Source: Lachnospiraceae bacterium (lineage in GTDB: Bacteria > Bacillota > Clostridia > Lachnospirales > Lachnospiraceae). Taken from it: a DNA stretch of 40,682 nucleotides. Location of the stretch: positions 1-40,682 of the forward strand of contig JAETOL010000036.1 in assembly GCA_021771755.1 (NCBI GenBank). Direction: 5' to 3'. The notes under the pieces were generated by a model that ran no database searches, was not told the origin of the DNA, and saw nothing but the letters and a program-made list of their open reading frames with translations. Shown here piece after piece: positions 15,939 to 23,944 of the stretch (position 1 is its first letter; the number at the start of each line of letters is the position of its first letter). Position numbers and translations under genes: made by a program.

Positions 15939-15988
15939 AAGGCACCGCTGGCAAAGAAATAATAGAAAGGACTTTGCGGCGGTGCTTT
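15939..15988 (+). other. long hairpin between the binding-protein gene and fucU
   Basis: AAGGCACCGC-TG-GCAAAG (15939-15956) pairs with CTTTGC-GGCGGTGCTTT (15972-15988), about 16 bp with a small internal bulge. There is no clean T run. Such hairpins after binding-protein genes typically raise their message level relative to downstream genes. Confidence 0.5.
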
Positions 15989-16041
15989 GTGCGCTTAAAA
16001 TCCGGAAAATCTCACCGGATAATAGAGAAAGGAGATGCAAA

Positions 16042-16470
16042 ATGCTTAGAAATATACCAAAAATCCTTCCACCGGAACTTGTAAAAACCATGATGGAAAT
16101 GGGGCATTCAGATGTATTGATCATCGCAGACGCTAATTTTCCGGGAACTGCACATGCAAAAAAGATGATCCGTATGGATGGAATCATGATTCCTGATCTT
16201 CTGGAAGCAGTGCTGCAGCTGTTTCCGCTGGATAATTTTATCGATGATCCGGTACGTCTTATGAGAAACCTTCCTACAGAGCCGGTTCCGGAAATTTGGG
16301 AAACTTATCGTGAACTTTTGAAAAAATATGATCAAGATGATGCGTTCCATGATTTTGCATTTATTGACAGACTTCCGTTTTATAAAACAGCAGAGGAAGC
16401 GTTTGTGATCGTTCAGACAGGTGATGAATCTCGTTATGGAAACATCATCCTTCAGAAAGGAGTCTGCTGA
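16042..16470 (+). CDS. FucU/RbsD-family sugar mutarotase
   Basis: The 142-residue protein matches the FucU/RbsD fold, which interconverts ring anomers or pyranose and furanose forms of a sugar so that the next enzyme receives the right form. The signature MGHSDVLIIADANFP (residues 20-34) includes catalytic His22, and the C-terminal ESRYGNIILQKGV is also typical. The length and the residues before the His fit FucU better than RbsD. AAAGGAG (16028-16034) before the ATG at 16042 fixes the start and rejects an upstream in-frame start that would lie inside the hairpin. DUF4432 follows after 6 nt. Confidence 0.88.
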   Translation: MLRNIPKILPPELVKTMMEMGHSDVLIIADANFPGTAHAKKMIRMDGIMIPDLLEAVLQLFPLDNFIDDPVRLMRNLPTEPVPEIWETYRELLKKYDQDDAFHDFAFIDRLPFYKTAEEAFVIVQTGDESRYGNIILQKGVC

Positions 16471-16476
16471 GGATCT

Positions 16477-17508
16477 ATGAATTACCAGGAAGAAAAAAAG
16501 TATATTGGAAACCGCGACCAGCTTATTCGTGTGAAAAGGCTCAAAATGCAGGAGGGAAAGGCTGCAGGCGTAGAAATGCTGGATGTACAGAACCGTTCAG
16601 GAATGCATTTTGACGTAAATGTAAGCAGGGGAATGGATATCCCGTATCTGGATTTCTGCGGAGAAAATGTAGGGTTTATTTCACCTTGCGGTGTGGTGGC
16701 TCCGGAATATTTTGATGATAAGGAACTGGGATTTCTGAAAAGTTTTACAGCAGGTTTTCTTACGACCTGCGGATTAAAGGTGGCAGGAGCTCCTTGTGAA
16801 TATGAAGGAACTGCATATGGACTTCATGGAAATCTTTCTCATACTCCGGCAGAAGAGGTCAGTGCTGTAATTGAAGAAGATGGAGATACACCATGTGCTG
16901 TGATTCGCGGAAAAGTTCATGATGCGGTGATATTTGGAGATAAGATGTGCCTGGAGCGTGAAATAAGGTGTTTCTATAAAGAGAGAAAGTTTACGCTCAA
17001 AGATAAGGTAACAAATGAAGGTTACAAAAAAGTGCGTCAGATGATCCTGTATCACTGCAATATTGGTTATCCGATTCTGAGTCCGGAAAGTGAAATTTAT
17101 ATTCCGGCTTCAGAGACAAAGCCACGTAATGCACATGCGCAGGAAGGCATTGACTGCTGGATGAAGACACAGATGGCTGACCCGGATTATGAGGAAATGT
17201 GCTATTACCACAAACTGAAACCGGATGAAAAAAATCATTCCATAGCAGCAATCTATAATCCGGATCTTGAACTGGGGATTGCCATTGAGATCGATCTGAG
17301 TACGCTGGACCATTTTGTACAGTGGAAAATGATGGGAGCAGGCGATTATGTAATGGGTCTGGAACCTTCTAACTCAACCATTGATGGAATAAAAGATGCC
17401 GTGGATAACGGGTCAATGAAATATCTGAAACCTGGAGAAACCAGAGAATATAACCTTACATTCCATATTTTGAAAGGCAGAGAGGAATTTGAGGCGGTAA
17501 AGCAATAA
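16477..17508 (+). CDS. DUF4432-like aldose-epimerase-fold protein
   Basis: The 343-residue protein looks like the DUF4432 family, a branch of the galactose-mutarotase-like beta-sandwich superfamily. It has RGMDIPYLDFCGENVGFISP near residue 50, then YGLHGNLSHTPA (about 113-124) with a candidate catalytic His, HCNIGYPIL, and MGLEPSN near 288. Members cluster with sugar and sugar-acid genes, but their reactions are poorly known. Here it sits between the mutarotase and a cupin isomerase, suggesting epimerisation or anomer handling of the imported sugar. The family name is from memory of the motif pattern. TGAGGA precedes the ATG. Confidence 0.75.
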   Translation: MNYQEEKKYIGNRDQLIRVKRLKMQEGKAAGVEMLDVQNRSGMHFDVNVSRGMDIPYLDFCGENVGFISPCGVVAPEYFDDKELGFLKSFTAGFLTTCGLKVAGAPCEYEGTAYGLHGNLSHTPAEEVSAVIEEDGDTPCAVIRGKVHDAVIFGDKMCLEREIRCFYKERKFTLKDKVTNEGYKKVRQMILYHCNIGYPILSPESEIYIPASETKPRNAHAQEGIDCWMKTQMADPDYEEMCYYHKLKPDEKNHSIAAIYNPDLELGIAIEIDLSTLDHFVQWKMMGAGDYVMGLEPSNSTIDGIKDAVDNGSMKYLKPGETREYNLTFHILKGREEFEAVKQ

Positions 17509-17531
17509 CAGAACTTTAAGGAGGCATAAAA

Positions 17532-18836
17532 ATGACAGAGAAAGAATTGATCATTAAGGCAGGCGAAGAACTGGATGCAAAGCTTGCAGAAGCAAAAAAA
17601 ACAGGAAACCTTGTAGTTAAGGATGCAACGGAAGATGAAGGAGTGATTCGTTCTACATTTGAAAAAGGAGAAGGGATTTTCCGTTTATTCCCGGCTTTTG
17701 TACCTAGAAGATTTGGAAAAGCAGGACGCAGACTGAAACTTCATCCAGATGATTATTTCGCATTTGGCATGGCAAGAGGTTCCATTACTGAGAGATGGTT
17801 TGCATCTACCATTGCGGCGCAGAATGGTGAAACAGCAAAAGCGGACGAAGGTATGGCTTATGTATGTGTGGATTATAACAGTGATGAAAAGTTTTCTTTA
17901 AGAGAAGCAGTAAAAGTTTTAGGAGAGGAGCTTGTAGGCAAAGAATTAATGGAGAAATACAACGGATGGCCAATGTATTCTAAGTTCTTTGATAATGAGA
18001 ATCCTCTGTTCCATCATCTGCATCTGACATTTGAAGATGCTGCGCGTGTAGGAAAGCTTGGAAAACCGGAGTGCTATTATTTCCCGAAACAGCTGAACAA
18101 TTATTTTGGTGAAGCAAACTATACATACTTTGGATTTGACCCGGATGTGGATCCGGAAGAGATCAAAGACAGAATCCGTAACTTCAAGGATGATGATACA
18201 AGAATCACAGATCTTTCCAGAGCATACAGGATCGAGCTTGGAACCGGCTGGTATACACCTGCAGGAGTAATTCATGCACCGGCATCTGTCCTGACTTATG
18301 AGCCTCAGTGGAATTCAGATGTAAACTCTGTTTATGAGAATATTGTTTCAGGAGAAGTTTATCCGCCGGAAATGCTGGACGAAGAACTTCCTGAAGGTCA
18401 GAAGGATGTCGAGGATGTATTTAAGCTTCTTGACTGGGATAAAAATGTGGATCCTCATTACAGAAAACATTATTTCCGCAAACCAATCGTAGAAACAGAG
18501 ACCGAGCAGTATGTACAGAAATGGATCACTTATGCAAACCCATATATTGCTGCAAAAGAGCTGACTGTAAATCCAGGTCAGACAGTAACCATCAGCGATG
18601 GCGCTGCATATGGATGTATTTTTGTTCAGGGCCATGGAAAATTTGGTGTTTATGATGCAGAAGCTCCGACACTGCTTCATTTTGGACAGCAGAGTACAGA
18701 TGAATTCTTTGTTTCTGAGCAGGCATCTGTAAAAGGTGTGACAATCACAAATACAAGTCAGGTTGAGCCTCTTGTAGTACTGAAGCATTTTGGACCAAAT
18801 TGCCCGGGTGTACCGCAGGAAGTACCGGAAAATTAA
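17532..18836 (+). CDS. cupin-type sugar isomerase, paralogue 2
   Basis: The 434-residue protein is homologous along its whole length to the first gene of the cluster. Shared blocks include KLHPDDYF, SKFFDN, AARVG-GKPE, HAP, TYEPQ, NVDP and LKHF. The metal residues are retained: HHLH (161-164), Glu180 (GKPE) and His248 (PAGVIHAP). It has about 30 extra residues at the N-terminus. Both copies look catalytically intact, so they may handle two different sugars or anomers, or form a hetero-oligomer. AAGGAGG precedes the ATG. Database names for this family probably read mannose-6-phosphate isomerase or cupin domain protein; the true substrate is open. Confidence 0.75.
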   Translation: MTEKELIIKAGEELDAKLAEAKKTGNLVVKDATEDEGVIRSTFEKGEGIFRLFPAFVPRRFGKAGRRLKLHPDDYFAFGMARGSITERWFASTIAAQNGETAKADEGMAYVCVDYNSDEKFSLREAVKVLGEELVGKELMEKYNGWPMYSKFFDNENPLFHHLHLTFEDAARVGKLGKPECYYFPKQLNNYFGEANYTYFGFDPDVDPEEIKDRIRNFKDDDTRITDLSRAYRIELGTGWYTPAGVIHAPASVLTYEPQWNSDVNSVYENIVSGEVYPPEMLDEELPEGQKDVEDVFKLLDWDKNVDPHYRKHYFRKPIVETETEQYVQKWITYANPYIAAKELTVNPGQTVTISDGAAYGCIFVQGHGKFGVYDAEAPTLLHFGQQSTDEFFVSEQASVKGVTITNTSQVEPLVVLKHFGPNCPGVPQEVPEN

Positions 18837-18883
18837 GAGCAGCGTTAAATGAGGTTCCTGTATAGGTAATGTCATTTTGAAAA

Positions 18884-18926
18884 ACAGCCCGGGATACCAG
18901 GAGAGTTATGTATTCCGGGCTGTCTT
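18884..18926 (+). terminator. terminator or attenuator hairpin before the kinase gene
   Basis: ACAGCCCGGGATAC (18884-18897) pairs with GTATTCCGGGCTGT (18910-18923), a 14-bp GC-rich stem with one G-T pair, followed by CTTTATC. The short T run suggests partial termination, separating the transport half from the catabolic half of the cluster. Confidence 0.5.
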
Positions 18927-18945
18927 TATCATCAGGAGGAAAAAC

Positions 18946-20460
18946 ATGAAATATTTAGTAGGAATAGATAACGGCGGAACCTTTTCAAAGGCAGCAATTT
19001 TTGATGAAGAGGGAAAGCAGATTTCTGTTGCCAGCGTTCCAACAGAGACATTGACTCCAAAACCAGGTTATACAGAAAAAAATCTGGATGAGCTGTGGGA
19101 GGTGAATGCACAGGCAGTCCGCCAGGCAGTGGAAAAAAGCGGAATTGATCCATCAGATATTGCCGGGGTTTCTTTTTCTGGTGCTGGGAAGGGGCTTTAT
19201 ATGATCGGCTATGATGGAAGACCCTCTTATAACGGGATCATGTCCACAGATACAAGAGCCTGGGCACAGGTGGAAAAATGGTATCAGGATGGCACCAATA
19301 AAAAAGTCTATGAAAAAACCTTCCAGGAAATTCTTGCTGTGCAGCCAGTAAGTCTTCTTGCCTGGTTTCGTGATAATCAGCCGGAAGTTCTGGAGCGCAC
19401 CCAATATGTTTTTGCGGTAAAAGATTATATTCGCTACATGCTTACAGGAGAGGCATACAGCGAGTACACAGACTGCTCTGGAGGCAATCTTGTAAATATG
19501 GTTACAAAACAGCACGACAGAGAACTGATGGCACTTTACGGACTGGAGGACTGCTATGAGAAGCTTCCGCCTTTGAAATATTCGGCGGAAATCTGTGGGT
19601 ATGTGACAAAAGAAGCCAGTGAAAAGACTCTGCTTCCGGAAGGGACACCTGTTGCGGCAGGAATGTTTGATGTAAATGCTTGCGGTATTGCATCCGGTCT
19701 TTCTGACGAGGAGCAGATGTGTATGATTGCCGGAACATGGAGTATCAATGAATTTATCGGAAAAGCGCCGGTTACCAATGGCACGGTTGCATTAAATTCT
19801 ATGTTCTGCATGCCGGGATATTTCCTTATTGAAGAGAGCAGTCCGACATCTGCCGGAAATATGGAATGGTTTATCCGTAATCTGATGAACTACGAAAAAG
19901 AAGAGGCCAAAGCAAACGGCGGTTCTGTATATGACATTACGAATGAGTGGGTTGCTTCTATTGAACCACAGGACAGCAATATTATTTTTCTTCCATTTTT
20001 GAACGGTTCTAATGAAGATGCATTGGCGAAGGGAACTTTTGTAGGTCTGACTGCTTATCACAGCAAAAAACATATGCTTCGTGCGGTATATGAGGGAATT
20101 GTTTTTTCACATGTCACACATGTAAAGAAGCTTTTAAGAAACAGAGAAGTACCGAAGAGCATTCGTCTTTCCGGCGGTGCTGCAAACTCCGACGTATGGG
20201 TACAGATTTTTGCGGACGCGCTGCAGATTCCTATCGATGTGATTGCAGATAAAGAACTTGGTGCACAGGGCGCCGCTATGGCAGCAGGTATTGCAGCAGG
20301 CATTTATAAGGATTATCAGGAAGCAATCAGCAAAACTGTGACGATTACAAAGACTATCCATCCACGCCCGGAGTATAAAGAAATATATGAGGAAAAATAT
20401 GCAACCTATCGTGCTGTGATCGATGGATTAAGCAGCGCATGGGAACATTTCAAAAATTAA
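18946..20460 (+). CDS. lyxK: FGGY-family carbohydrate kinase, L-xylulokinase-like
   Basis: The 504-residue FGGY kinase has the N-terminal phosphate loop DNGGTFSKA (8-16), a catalytic Asp at about 242 (AGMFDVNACGIASG) and C-terminal RLSGGAANSDVWVQIFADAL. Blocks such as SAEICG, EESSPTSAGNMEWF, FLPFLNGSN and EGIVFSHVTHVKKLL match the pattern I recall for L-xylulokinase (LyxK/YiaP) rather than D-xylulokinase or ribulokinase. It would make L-xylulose 5-phosphate, the substrate of the 3-epimerase encoded downstream. The start at 18946 follows CAGGAGGAA; an upstream TTG frame overlaps the hairpin and is rejected. Specificity for L-xylulose is inferred from similarity and context, not proven. Confidence 0.82.
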   Translation: MKYLVGIDNGGTFSKAAIFDEEGKQISVASVPTETLTPKPGYTEKNLDELWEVNAQAVRQAVEKSGIDPSDIAGVSFSGAGKGLYMIGYDGRPSYNGIMSTDTRAWAQVEKWYQDGTNKKVYEKTFQEILAVQPVSLLAWFRDNQPEVLERTQYVFAVKDYIRYMLTGEAYSEYTDCSGGNLVNMVTKQHDRELMALYGLEDCYEKLPPLKYSAEICGYVTKEASEKTLLPEGTPVAAGMFDVNACGIASGLSDEEQMCMIAGTWSINEFIGKAPVTNGTVALNSMFCMPGYFLIEESSPTSAGNMEWFIRNLMNYEKEEAKANGGSVYDITNEWVASIEPQDSNIIFLPFLNGSNEDALAKGTFVGLTAYHSKKHMLRAVYEGIVFSHVTHVKKLLRNREVPKSIRLSGGAANSDVWVQIFADALQIPIDVIADKELGAQGAAMAAGIAAGIYKDYQEAISKTVTITKTIHPRPEYKEIYEEKYATYRAVIDGLSSAWEHFKN

Positions 20461-20483
20461 ATCAAGAGAGAGAGGAAATAATT

Positions 20484-21455
20484 ATGTTTAAAATGGCAAT
20501 CTTAGGAGCTGGTGCAATCGCTCACAAAATGTCCGCTACTATCCGCGGTCTGGAAGAGGTAGAACCTTATATTATCTGTGACACAACTATTGAAAAGGCA
20601 GAAGCTCTGGCAAAAGAGTATGGTTACACAAAAGCCTGCAGTTCATATGAAGATATTCTGGCAGATGATGAAGTGGATCTGGTGTATATTGCTGTGCCGC
20701 ATTCTCTTCACTATAAATTTACAAAGATCATGCTGGAAGGCGGAAAAAATGTTCTTTGTGAAAAATCTTTTACAGTTAATGCAGATCAGGCAAAAGAGAT
20801 CCTTGCACTGGCCGAGGAGAAGAAACTCCTTCTTCAGGAAGCAATCTGGACCAGATATATGCCATCCAGAAAGATCATCGATGATGTGCTCAAAAGTGGT
20901 GTGATCGGTGAGGTGACTTCTATTGATGCAAATATTGGATATGAGTTAAGCGCAGTTCCGAGAATCTGGGATGTGAATTTTGCCGGTGGAGCACTTCTCG
21001 ACGTAGGTGTTTATCTGATTCATTTTGCACGTATGATTTTTGGAGATAACATTACGGATATTACTACATCTGCGGTATTTAAAAATGGGGTAGATATGAT
21101 CGATATGATCAATCTGACTTTTGATGACAGTAAAATGGCTACTTTGCAGAGTAATGTTCATGCAGCACTGAACCGTACCGCATCAATCTTTGGAACAAAA
21201 GGATATATTGAGATTACCAATATCAACAATCCGGAAAAAATCACGGTATTCAATGATCAGTATGAAGAAATTGCTTCTTATGATGTTCCGGAACAGATCA
21301 CTGGTTATGAATACGAGGTTCTGGCATGTATGCGTGCGTTGAAAAACGGGGAAATCGAATGTCCGGAGGCTCCACATAGTGAGACCATCAAAGTTATGGA
21401 AATCATGGACAGTATCCGCAGATCCTGGGGATATGAGATTCCGTTGATCGGTTAA
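20484..21455 (+). CDS. Gfo/Idh/MocA-family oxidoreductase
   Basis: The 323-residue NAD(P)-dependent sugar dehydrogenase-type protein has an N-terminal Rossmann domain (GAGAIAHKM at 8-16), CEKSFTVN (usually EKP; the Pro is Ser here) and a C-terminal GGALLDVGVYLIHFARMIFG segment with the family's catalytic His region. Relatives oxidise aldoses, polyols or dihydrodiols. It lies 23 nt after the kinase and 10 nt before the 3-epimerase, so it belongs to the same pathway. A possible role is conversion of an alditol or keto sugar to the ketopentose, but no step can be assigned from sequence. GAGAGAGGAAAT precedes the ATG at 20484. Confidence 0.88.
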   Translation: MFKMAILGAGAIAHKMSATIRGLEEVEPYIICDTTIEKAEALAKEYGYTKACSSYEDILADDEVDLVYIAVPHSLHYKFTKIMLEGGKNVLCEKSFTVNADQAKEILALAEEKKLLLQEAIWTRYMPSRKIIDDVLKSGVIGEVTSIDANIGYELSAVPRIWDVNFAGGALLDVGVYLIHFARMIFGDNITDITTSAVFKNGVDMIDMINLTFDDSKMATLQSNVHAALNRTASIFGTKGYIEITNINNPEKITVFNDQYEEIASYDVPEQITGYEYEVLACMRALKNGEIECPEAPHSETIKVMEIMDSIRRSWGYEIPLIG

Positions 21456-21465
21456 GGAGCGGCTT

Positions 21466-22311
21466 ATGAGAGCATATACATTGGGGTTGTATGAAAAGGC
21501 TATGCCAAAGGAATTAGACTGGAAGGAGAAATTGGAAACAGCAAAGGCCGCAGGCTATGATTTTGTGGAAATCAGTATTGATGAGACAGATGAGAAGCTT
21601 GCACGTCTGGATTGGAGTAAAGAGGAACGTCGTGAACTGGTAGATTTAATGTACCAGATTGGAGTTCCTATTCGTACCATGTGTCTCAGCGGCCATAGAA
21701 AGTACCCCATTGGAAGCAATGATCCGGAGGTTTGTGCAAGAGGAATGGAGATTATGGAAAAAGCGATTCAGCTTGCAGACGACCTTGGAATTCGTATTAT
21801 CCAGCTTGCAGGATACGATGTTTATTATGAGGAATCTACACCGGAAACGGTACAGAGATTTGGGGAAAATCTGAAAAAATGCGAAAGAATGGCAGCCAGA
21901 GCCGGAATTGTTCTGGGCTTTGAGACGATGGAAACAGAGTTTATGAACACTGTAGAAAAAGCCATGAGATATGTAAACAGAATCGACTCTCCTTATCTTG
22001 GGGTTTATCCGGATATGGGAAATATTACAAACGCTGCAAAAGAATATGGTACGGATGTACTGGAAGACATCAGGACTGGAACAGGACACCTGGATGCAGT
22101 ACATTTAAAGGAAACCGTACCGGGAGTGTTCCGTGAAGTGCCTTTTGGAACAGGCCATGTGGATTTTCCGTCGGTAATCCATGAGACCTGGAAAGCAGGT
22201 GTGCGCAGATATGTAACGGAATTCTGGTATACGGGAGATCCGGAATGGAAAAAGGATCTGGATCTTGCAGTGGGAATGATGAGGCCTCTTTTGGATGCAC
22301 AGGAGGCATAA
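21466..22311 (+). CDS. ulaE: L-ribulose-5-phosphate 3-epimerase
   Basis: The 281-residue TIM-barrel protein matches the UlaE/SgbU type, which converts L-xylulose 5-phosphate to L-ribulose 5-phosphate. Visible segments are YTLGLYEKAMP, FVEISIDETDEKLARLDW, SGHRKYPIGS, IIQLAGYDVYYEES, LGFETMETEFM, YPDMGN and HLKETVPG. Conserved metal residues of the superfamily (Glu in GFETME, Asp in YPDMGN, His in AVHLKE, a C-terminal Glu in TEFWY) are all present. TTAAGGAGCGGCTT places the ATG 10 nt after the oxidoreductase stop. It acts after the kinase and before the 4-epimerase. Confidence 0.9.
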   Translation: MRAYTLGLYEKAMPKELDWKEKLETAKAAGYDFVEISIDETDEKLARLDWSKEERRELVDLMYQIGVPIRTMCLSGHRKYPIGSNDPEVCARGMEIMEKAIQLADDLGIRIIQLAGYDVYYEESTPETVQRFGENLKKCERMAARAGIVLGFETMETEFMNTVEKAMRYVNRIDSPYLGVYPDMGNITNAAKEYGTDVLEDIRTGTGHLDAVHLKETVPGVFREVPFGTGHVDFPSVIHETWKAGVRRYVTEFWYTGDPEWKKDLDLAVGMMRPLLDAQEA

Positions 22312-22370
22312 CGAGCAGATGGCTGCTGTGAACGGAGTAAACAGTAACAGCAGATGTGCTTTTTGAAAAA

Positions 22371-22423
22371 ATACCTTGGCTTATGGGGCAGATAAGTATA
22401 TACTGTAGATAAGGTGTTTTTTT
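22371..22423 (+). terminator. possible attenuator between the two epimerase genes
   Basis: ATACCTT (22371-22377) pairs with AAGGTGT (22411-22417) with one G-T pair, then seven T follow. A second hairpin, CTGCTGT / ACAGCAG (22323-22353), precedes it. The stems are weak, so read-through to the 4-epimerase is likely. Confidence 0.35.
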
Positions 22424-22455
22424 GAGAAAAGTTTATAATAAGAGGAGAGAGAGCT

Positions 22456-23151
22456 ATGCTGGAGAAATTAAAAGAGGAAGTTTACAAAGCAAACATGGAT
22501 CTGCCTAAATATGGTCTTGTTACTTTTACATGGGGAAATGTAAGTGGGATCGACCGAGAAAAAGGGCTGTTTGTTATTAAACCAAGTGGCGTGGATTATG
22601 ACAAACTGACTCCGGAAGATATGGTAGTAGTAGATCTTCAGGGAAATAAAGTGGAGGGAAAATATAATCCTTCTTCTGATACGGCTACACATGTTGTTCT
22701 TTACAATGCGTTCCCGAATATTGGCGGTATCGTTCATACACATTCTTCATGGGCGACAAGCTGGGCACAGGCAGGCAGAGGAATTCCTTGCTATGGAACG
22801 ACTCATGCTGATTATATCTATGGTGAAGTTCCTTGTGTGCGTAACCTCACAAAGGAAGAAATCGAAGAAGCATATGAAAAAAATACAGGTGTTCTGATCG
22901 CAGATTATTTTAAGGACAAAGATTATGAGGCTGTTCCTGCGGTTCTCTGCAAGAATCATGGACCATTTACCTGGGGAAAAGATGCTCATGAGGCAGTACA
23001 TAATGCAGTTGTTCTGGAAGAAGTTGCAAAAATGGCAACCCGCTGCGAACAGATCAATCCGCAGGTAAAACCAGCTCCACAGGAGCTCCAGGATAAGCAT
23101 TACTACAGAAAACATGGTGCAAATGCTTATTACGGACAGAATACAAAATAA
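22456..23151 (+). CDS. araD: L-ribulose-5-phosphate 4-epimerase
   Basis: The 231-residue class II aldolase-fold protein has the zinc site of AraD/UlaF/SgbE: HTH (His94, His96) and His168 (KNHGPFTWG), with Asp75 (SSDTATH) and catalytic Asp119 (THADY). It converts L-ribulose 5-phosphate to D-xylulose 5-phosphate, which enters the pentose phosphate pathway. AGAGGAGAGA lies before the ATG at 22456. No arabinose isomerase or ribulokinase is nearby, so in this cluster it serves L-xylulose-5-P chemistry rather than arabinose use; the symbol describes family only. It is the last gene of the cluster and ends in a strong terminator. Confidence 0.92.
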   Translation: MLEKLKEEVYKANMDLPKYGLVTFTWGNVSGIDREKGLFVIKPSGVDYDKLTPEDMVVVDLQGNKVEGKYNPSSDTATHVVLYNAFPNIGGIVHTHSSWATSWAQAGRGIPCYGTTHADYIYGEVPCVRNLTKEEIEEAYEKNTGVLIADYFKDKDYEAVPAVLCKNHGPFTWGKDAHEAVHNAVVLEEVAKMATRCEQINPQVKPAPQELQDKHYYRKHGANAYYGQNTK

Positions 23152-23161
23152 AAACCAAAAT

Positions 23162-23202
23162 AAAAACTCCTGTCAGTTATTACGCAGACAGGAGTTTTTA
23201 TA
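23162..23202. terminator. bidirectional terminator after the sugar cluster
   Basis: AAAAACTCCTGTC (23162-23174) pairs perfectly with GACAGGAGTTTTT (23187-23199). The A and T tracts serve both the cluster and the convergent UPF0303 gene. Confidence 0.9.
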
Positions 23203-23238
23203 TGACCTTTGTTTTTTGTTAGCGGAGTCAATTATAGT

Positions 23239-23739
23239 TTATTCCGGAAGTGTATAGGGATAGTTTGGTGCTTCCGGACAATTCAGGAATTCCTTAAGAC
23301 AATTGATGATAAATTCATGATCGGCAATATGATACAAATTAGAAGAAATAATAGCTCCGATTACTGTGCTGTTTCCTTTGATCCGGATAGGAAATCCGCC
23401 TCCGCATAAAGCATAGTCTTCGAGGGAAAGGGCGTGAGTATCCAGGGTGTCTCCATCTTTTTCAAAAGTCAGTGCAGAAAGAAGAGAACTTCGTTCCATA
23501 AGTTTTACGGTGTTAAATTTTCGCTCCATCCATTTCTGGTTTAAGAGGTTAGTTCCGTCAGGACAATGCTGAAATAAGATGCAGCCATTATTCATACGTA
23601 TGGATACTGCAATGGTGATATCGTGTGTTTGCGCATAATTTACCATGAAAGTACCAAGTTTATAGGCTGTGTCATGGTTAAAGCGGGAAAACTGAAGAAG
23701 TTCTTCCTGCGTTTTGAGAATGTTGAGATTTTCTGCCAT
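23239..23739 (-). CDS. UPF0303 / heme-degrading-domain-like protein
   Basis: The 166-residue protein resembles the UPF0303 group of the GlcG/HbpS-like fold, sometimes named heme-degrading domain proteins. Segments are SLEDYALCGGGFPIRIKG, ILFQHCPDGTNLLNQKWMERK and IGAIISSNLYHIADHEFI. Biochemical function is unclear in the family; GlcG-type relatives bind heme, cobalamin or small metabolites. AAGGAGG before the ATG at 23739 fixes the start; a longer in-frame reading to 23925 runs through the promoter and is rejected. It ends at the shared terminator of the sugar cluster. A role linked to the cluster is possible because relatives occur beside sugar genes, but this is weak. Confidence 0.7.
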   Translation of the reverse strand: MAENLNILKTQEELLQFSRFNHDTAYKLGTFMVNYAQTHDITIAVSIRMNNGCILFQHCPDGTNLLNQKWMERKFNTVKLMERSSLLSALTFEKDGDTLDTHALSLEDYALCGGGFPIRIKGNSTVIGAIISSNLYHIADHEFIINCLKEFLNCPEAPNYPYTLPE

Positions 23740-23811
23740 AATAAAATCCTCCTTGTTTGTTAATAAAGAAATCGTTGTCCGATCAAACTGGAAAAAGGTT
23801 TTTCTAAATAT

Positions 23812-23841
23812 ATTATACATGTAAAAGATAAGAACTGGCAA
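23812..23841 (-). promoter_or_regulatory. promoter of the UPF0303 gene
   Basis: On the minus strand TTGCCA (23841-23836) and TATAAT (23817-23812) have an 18-nt spacer. Confidence 0.6.
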
Positions 23842-23865
23842 CAAAAAATTACCTTTCTGCTGAGT

Positions 23866-23927
23866 ATTAACACATATTTTTTCTCTGTATATGTTAATGT
23901 CAGGAAAATTACTGACCATTAGCATAT
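23866..23927 (+). promoter_or_regulatory. XRE-gene promoter overlapped by a thrice-repeated motif
   Basis: TTAACA (23867-23872) and TATGTT (23890-23895) have a 17-nt spacer. Three related words overlap or flank these boxes: ATTAACACATAT (23866-23877), ATATGTTAATGTCAG (23889-23903) and, inverted, CTGACCATTAGCATAT (23912-23927). The arrangement suggests an autoregulatory operator for the XRE protein. Confidence 0.45.
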
Positions 23928-23944
23928 ATCGGGGAGTTTTTTGT

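Noticed and set aside
23740-23925. N-terminal extension of the UPF0303 protein
   Set aside because: The extra 62 codons cover the gene's own promoter and lack similarity; AAGGAGG precedes the ATG at 23739.
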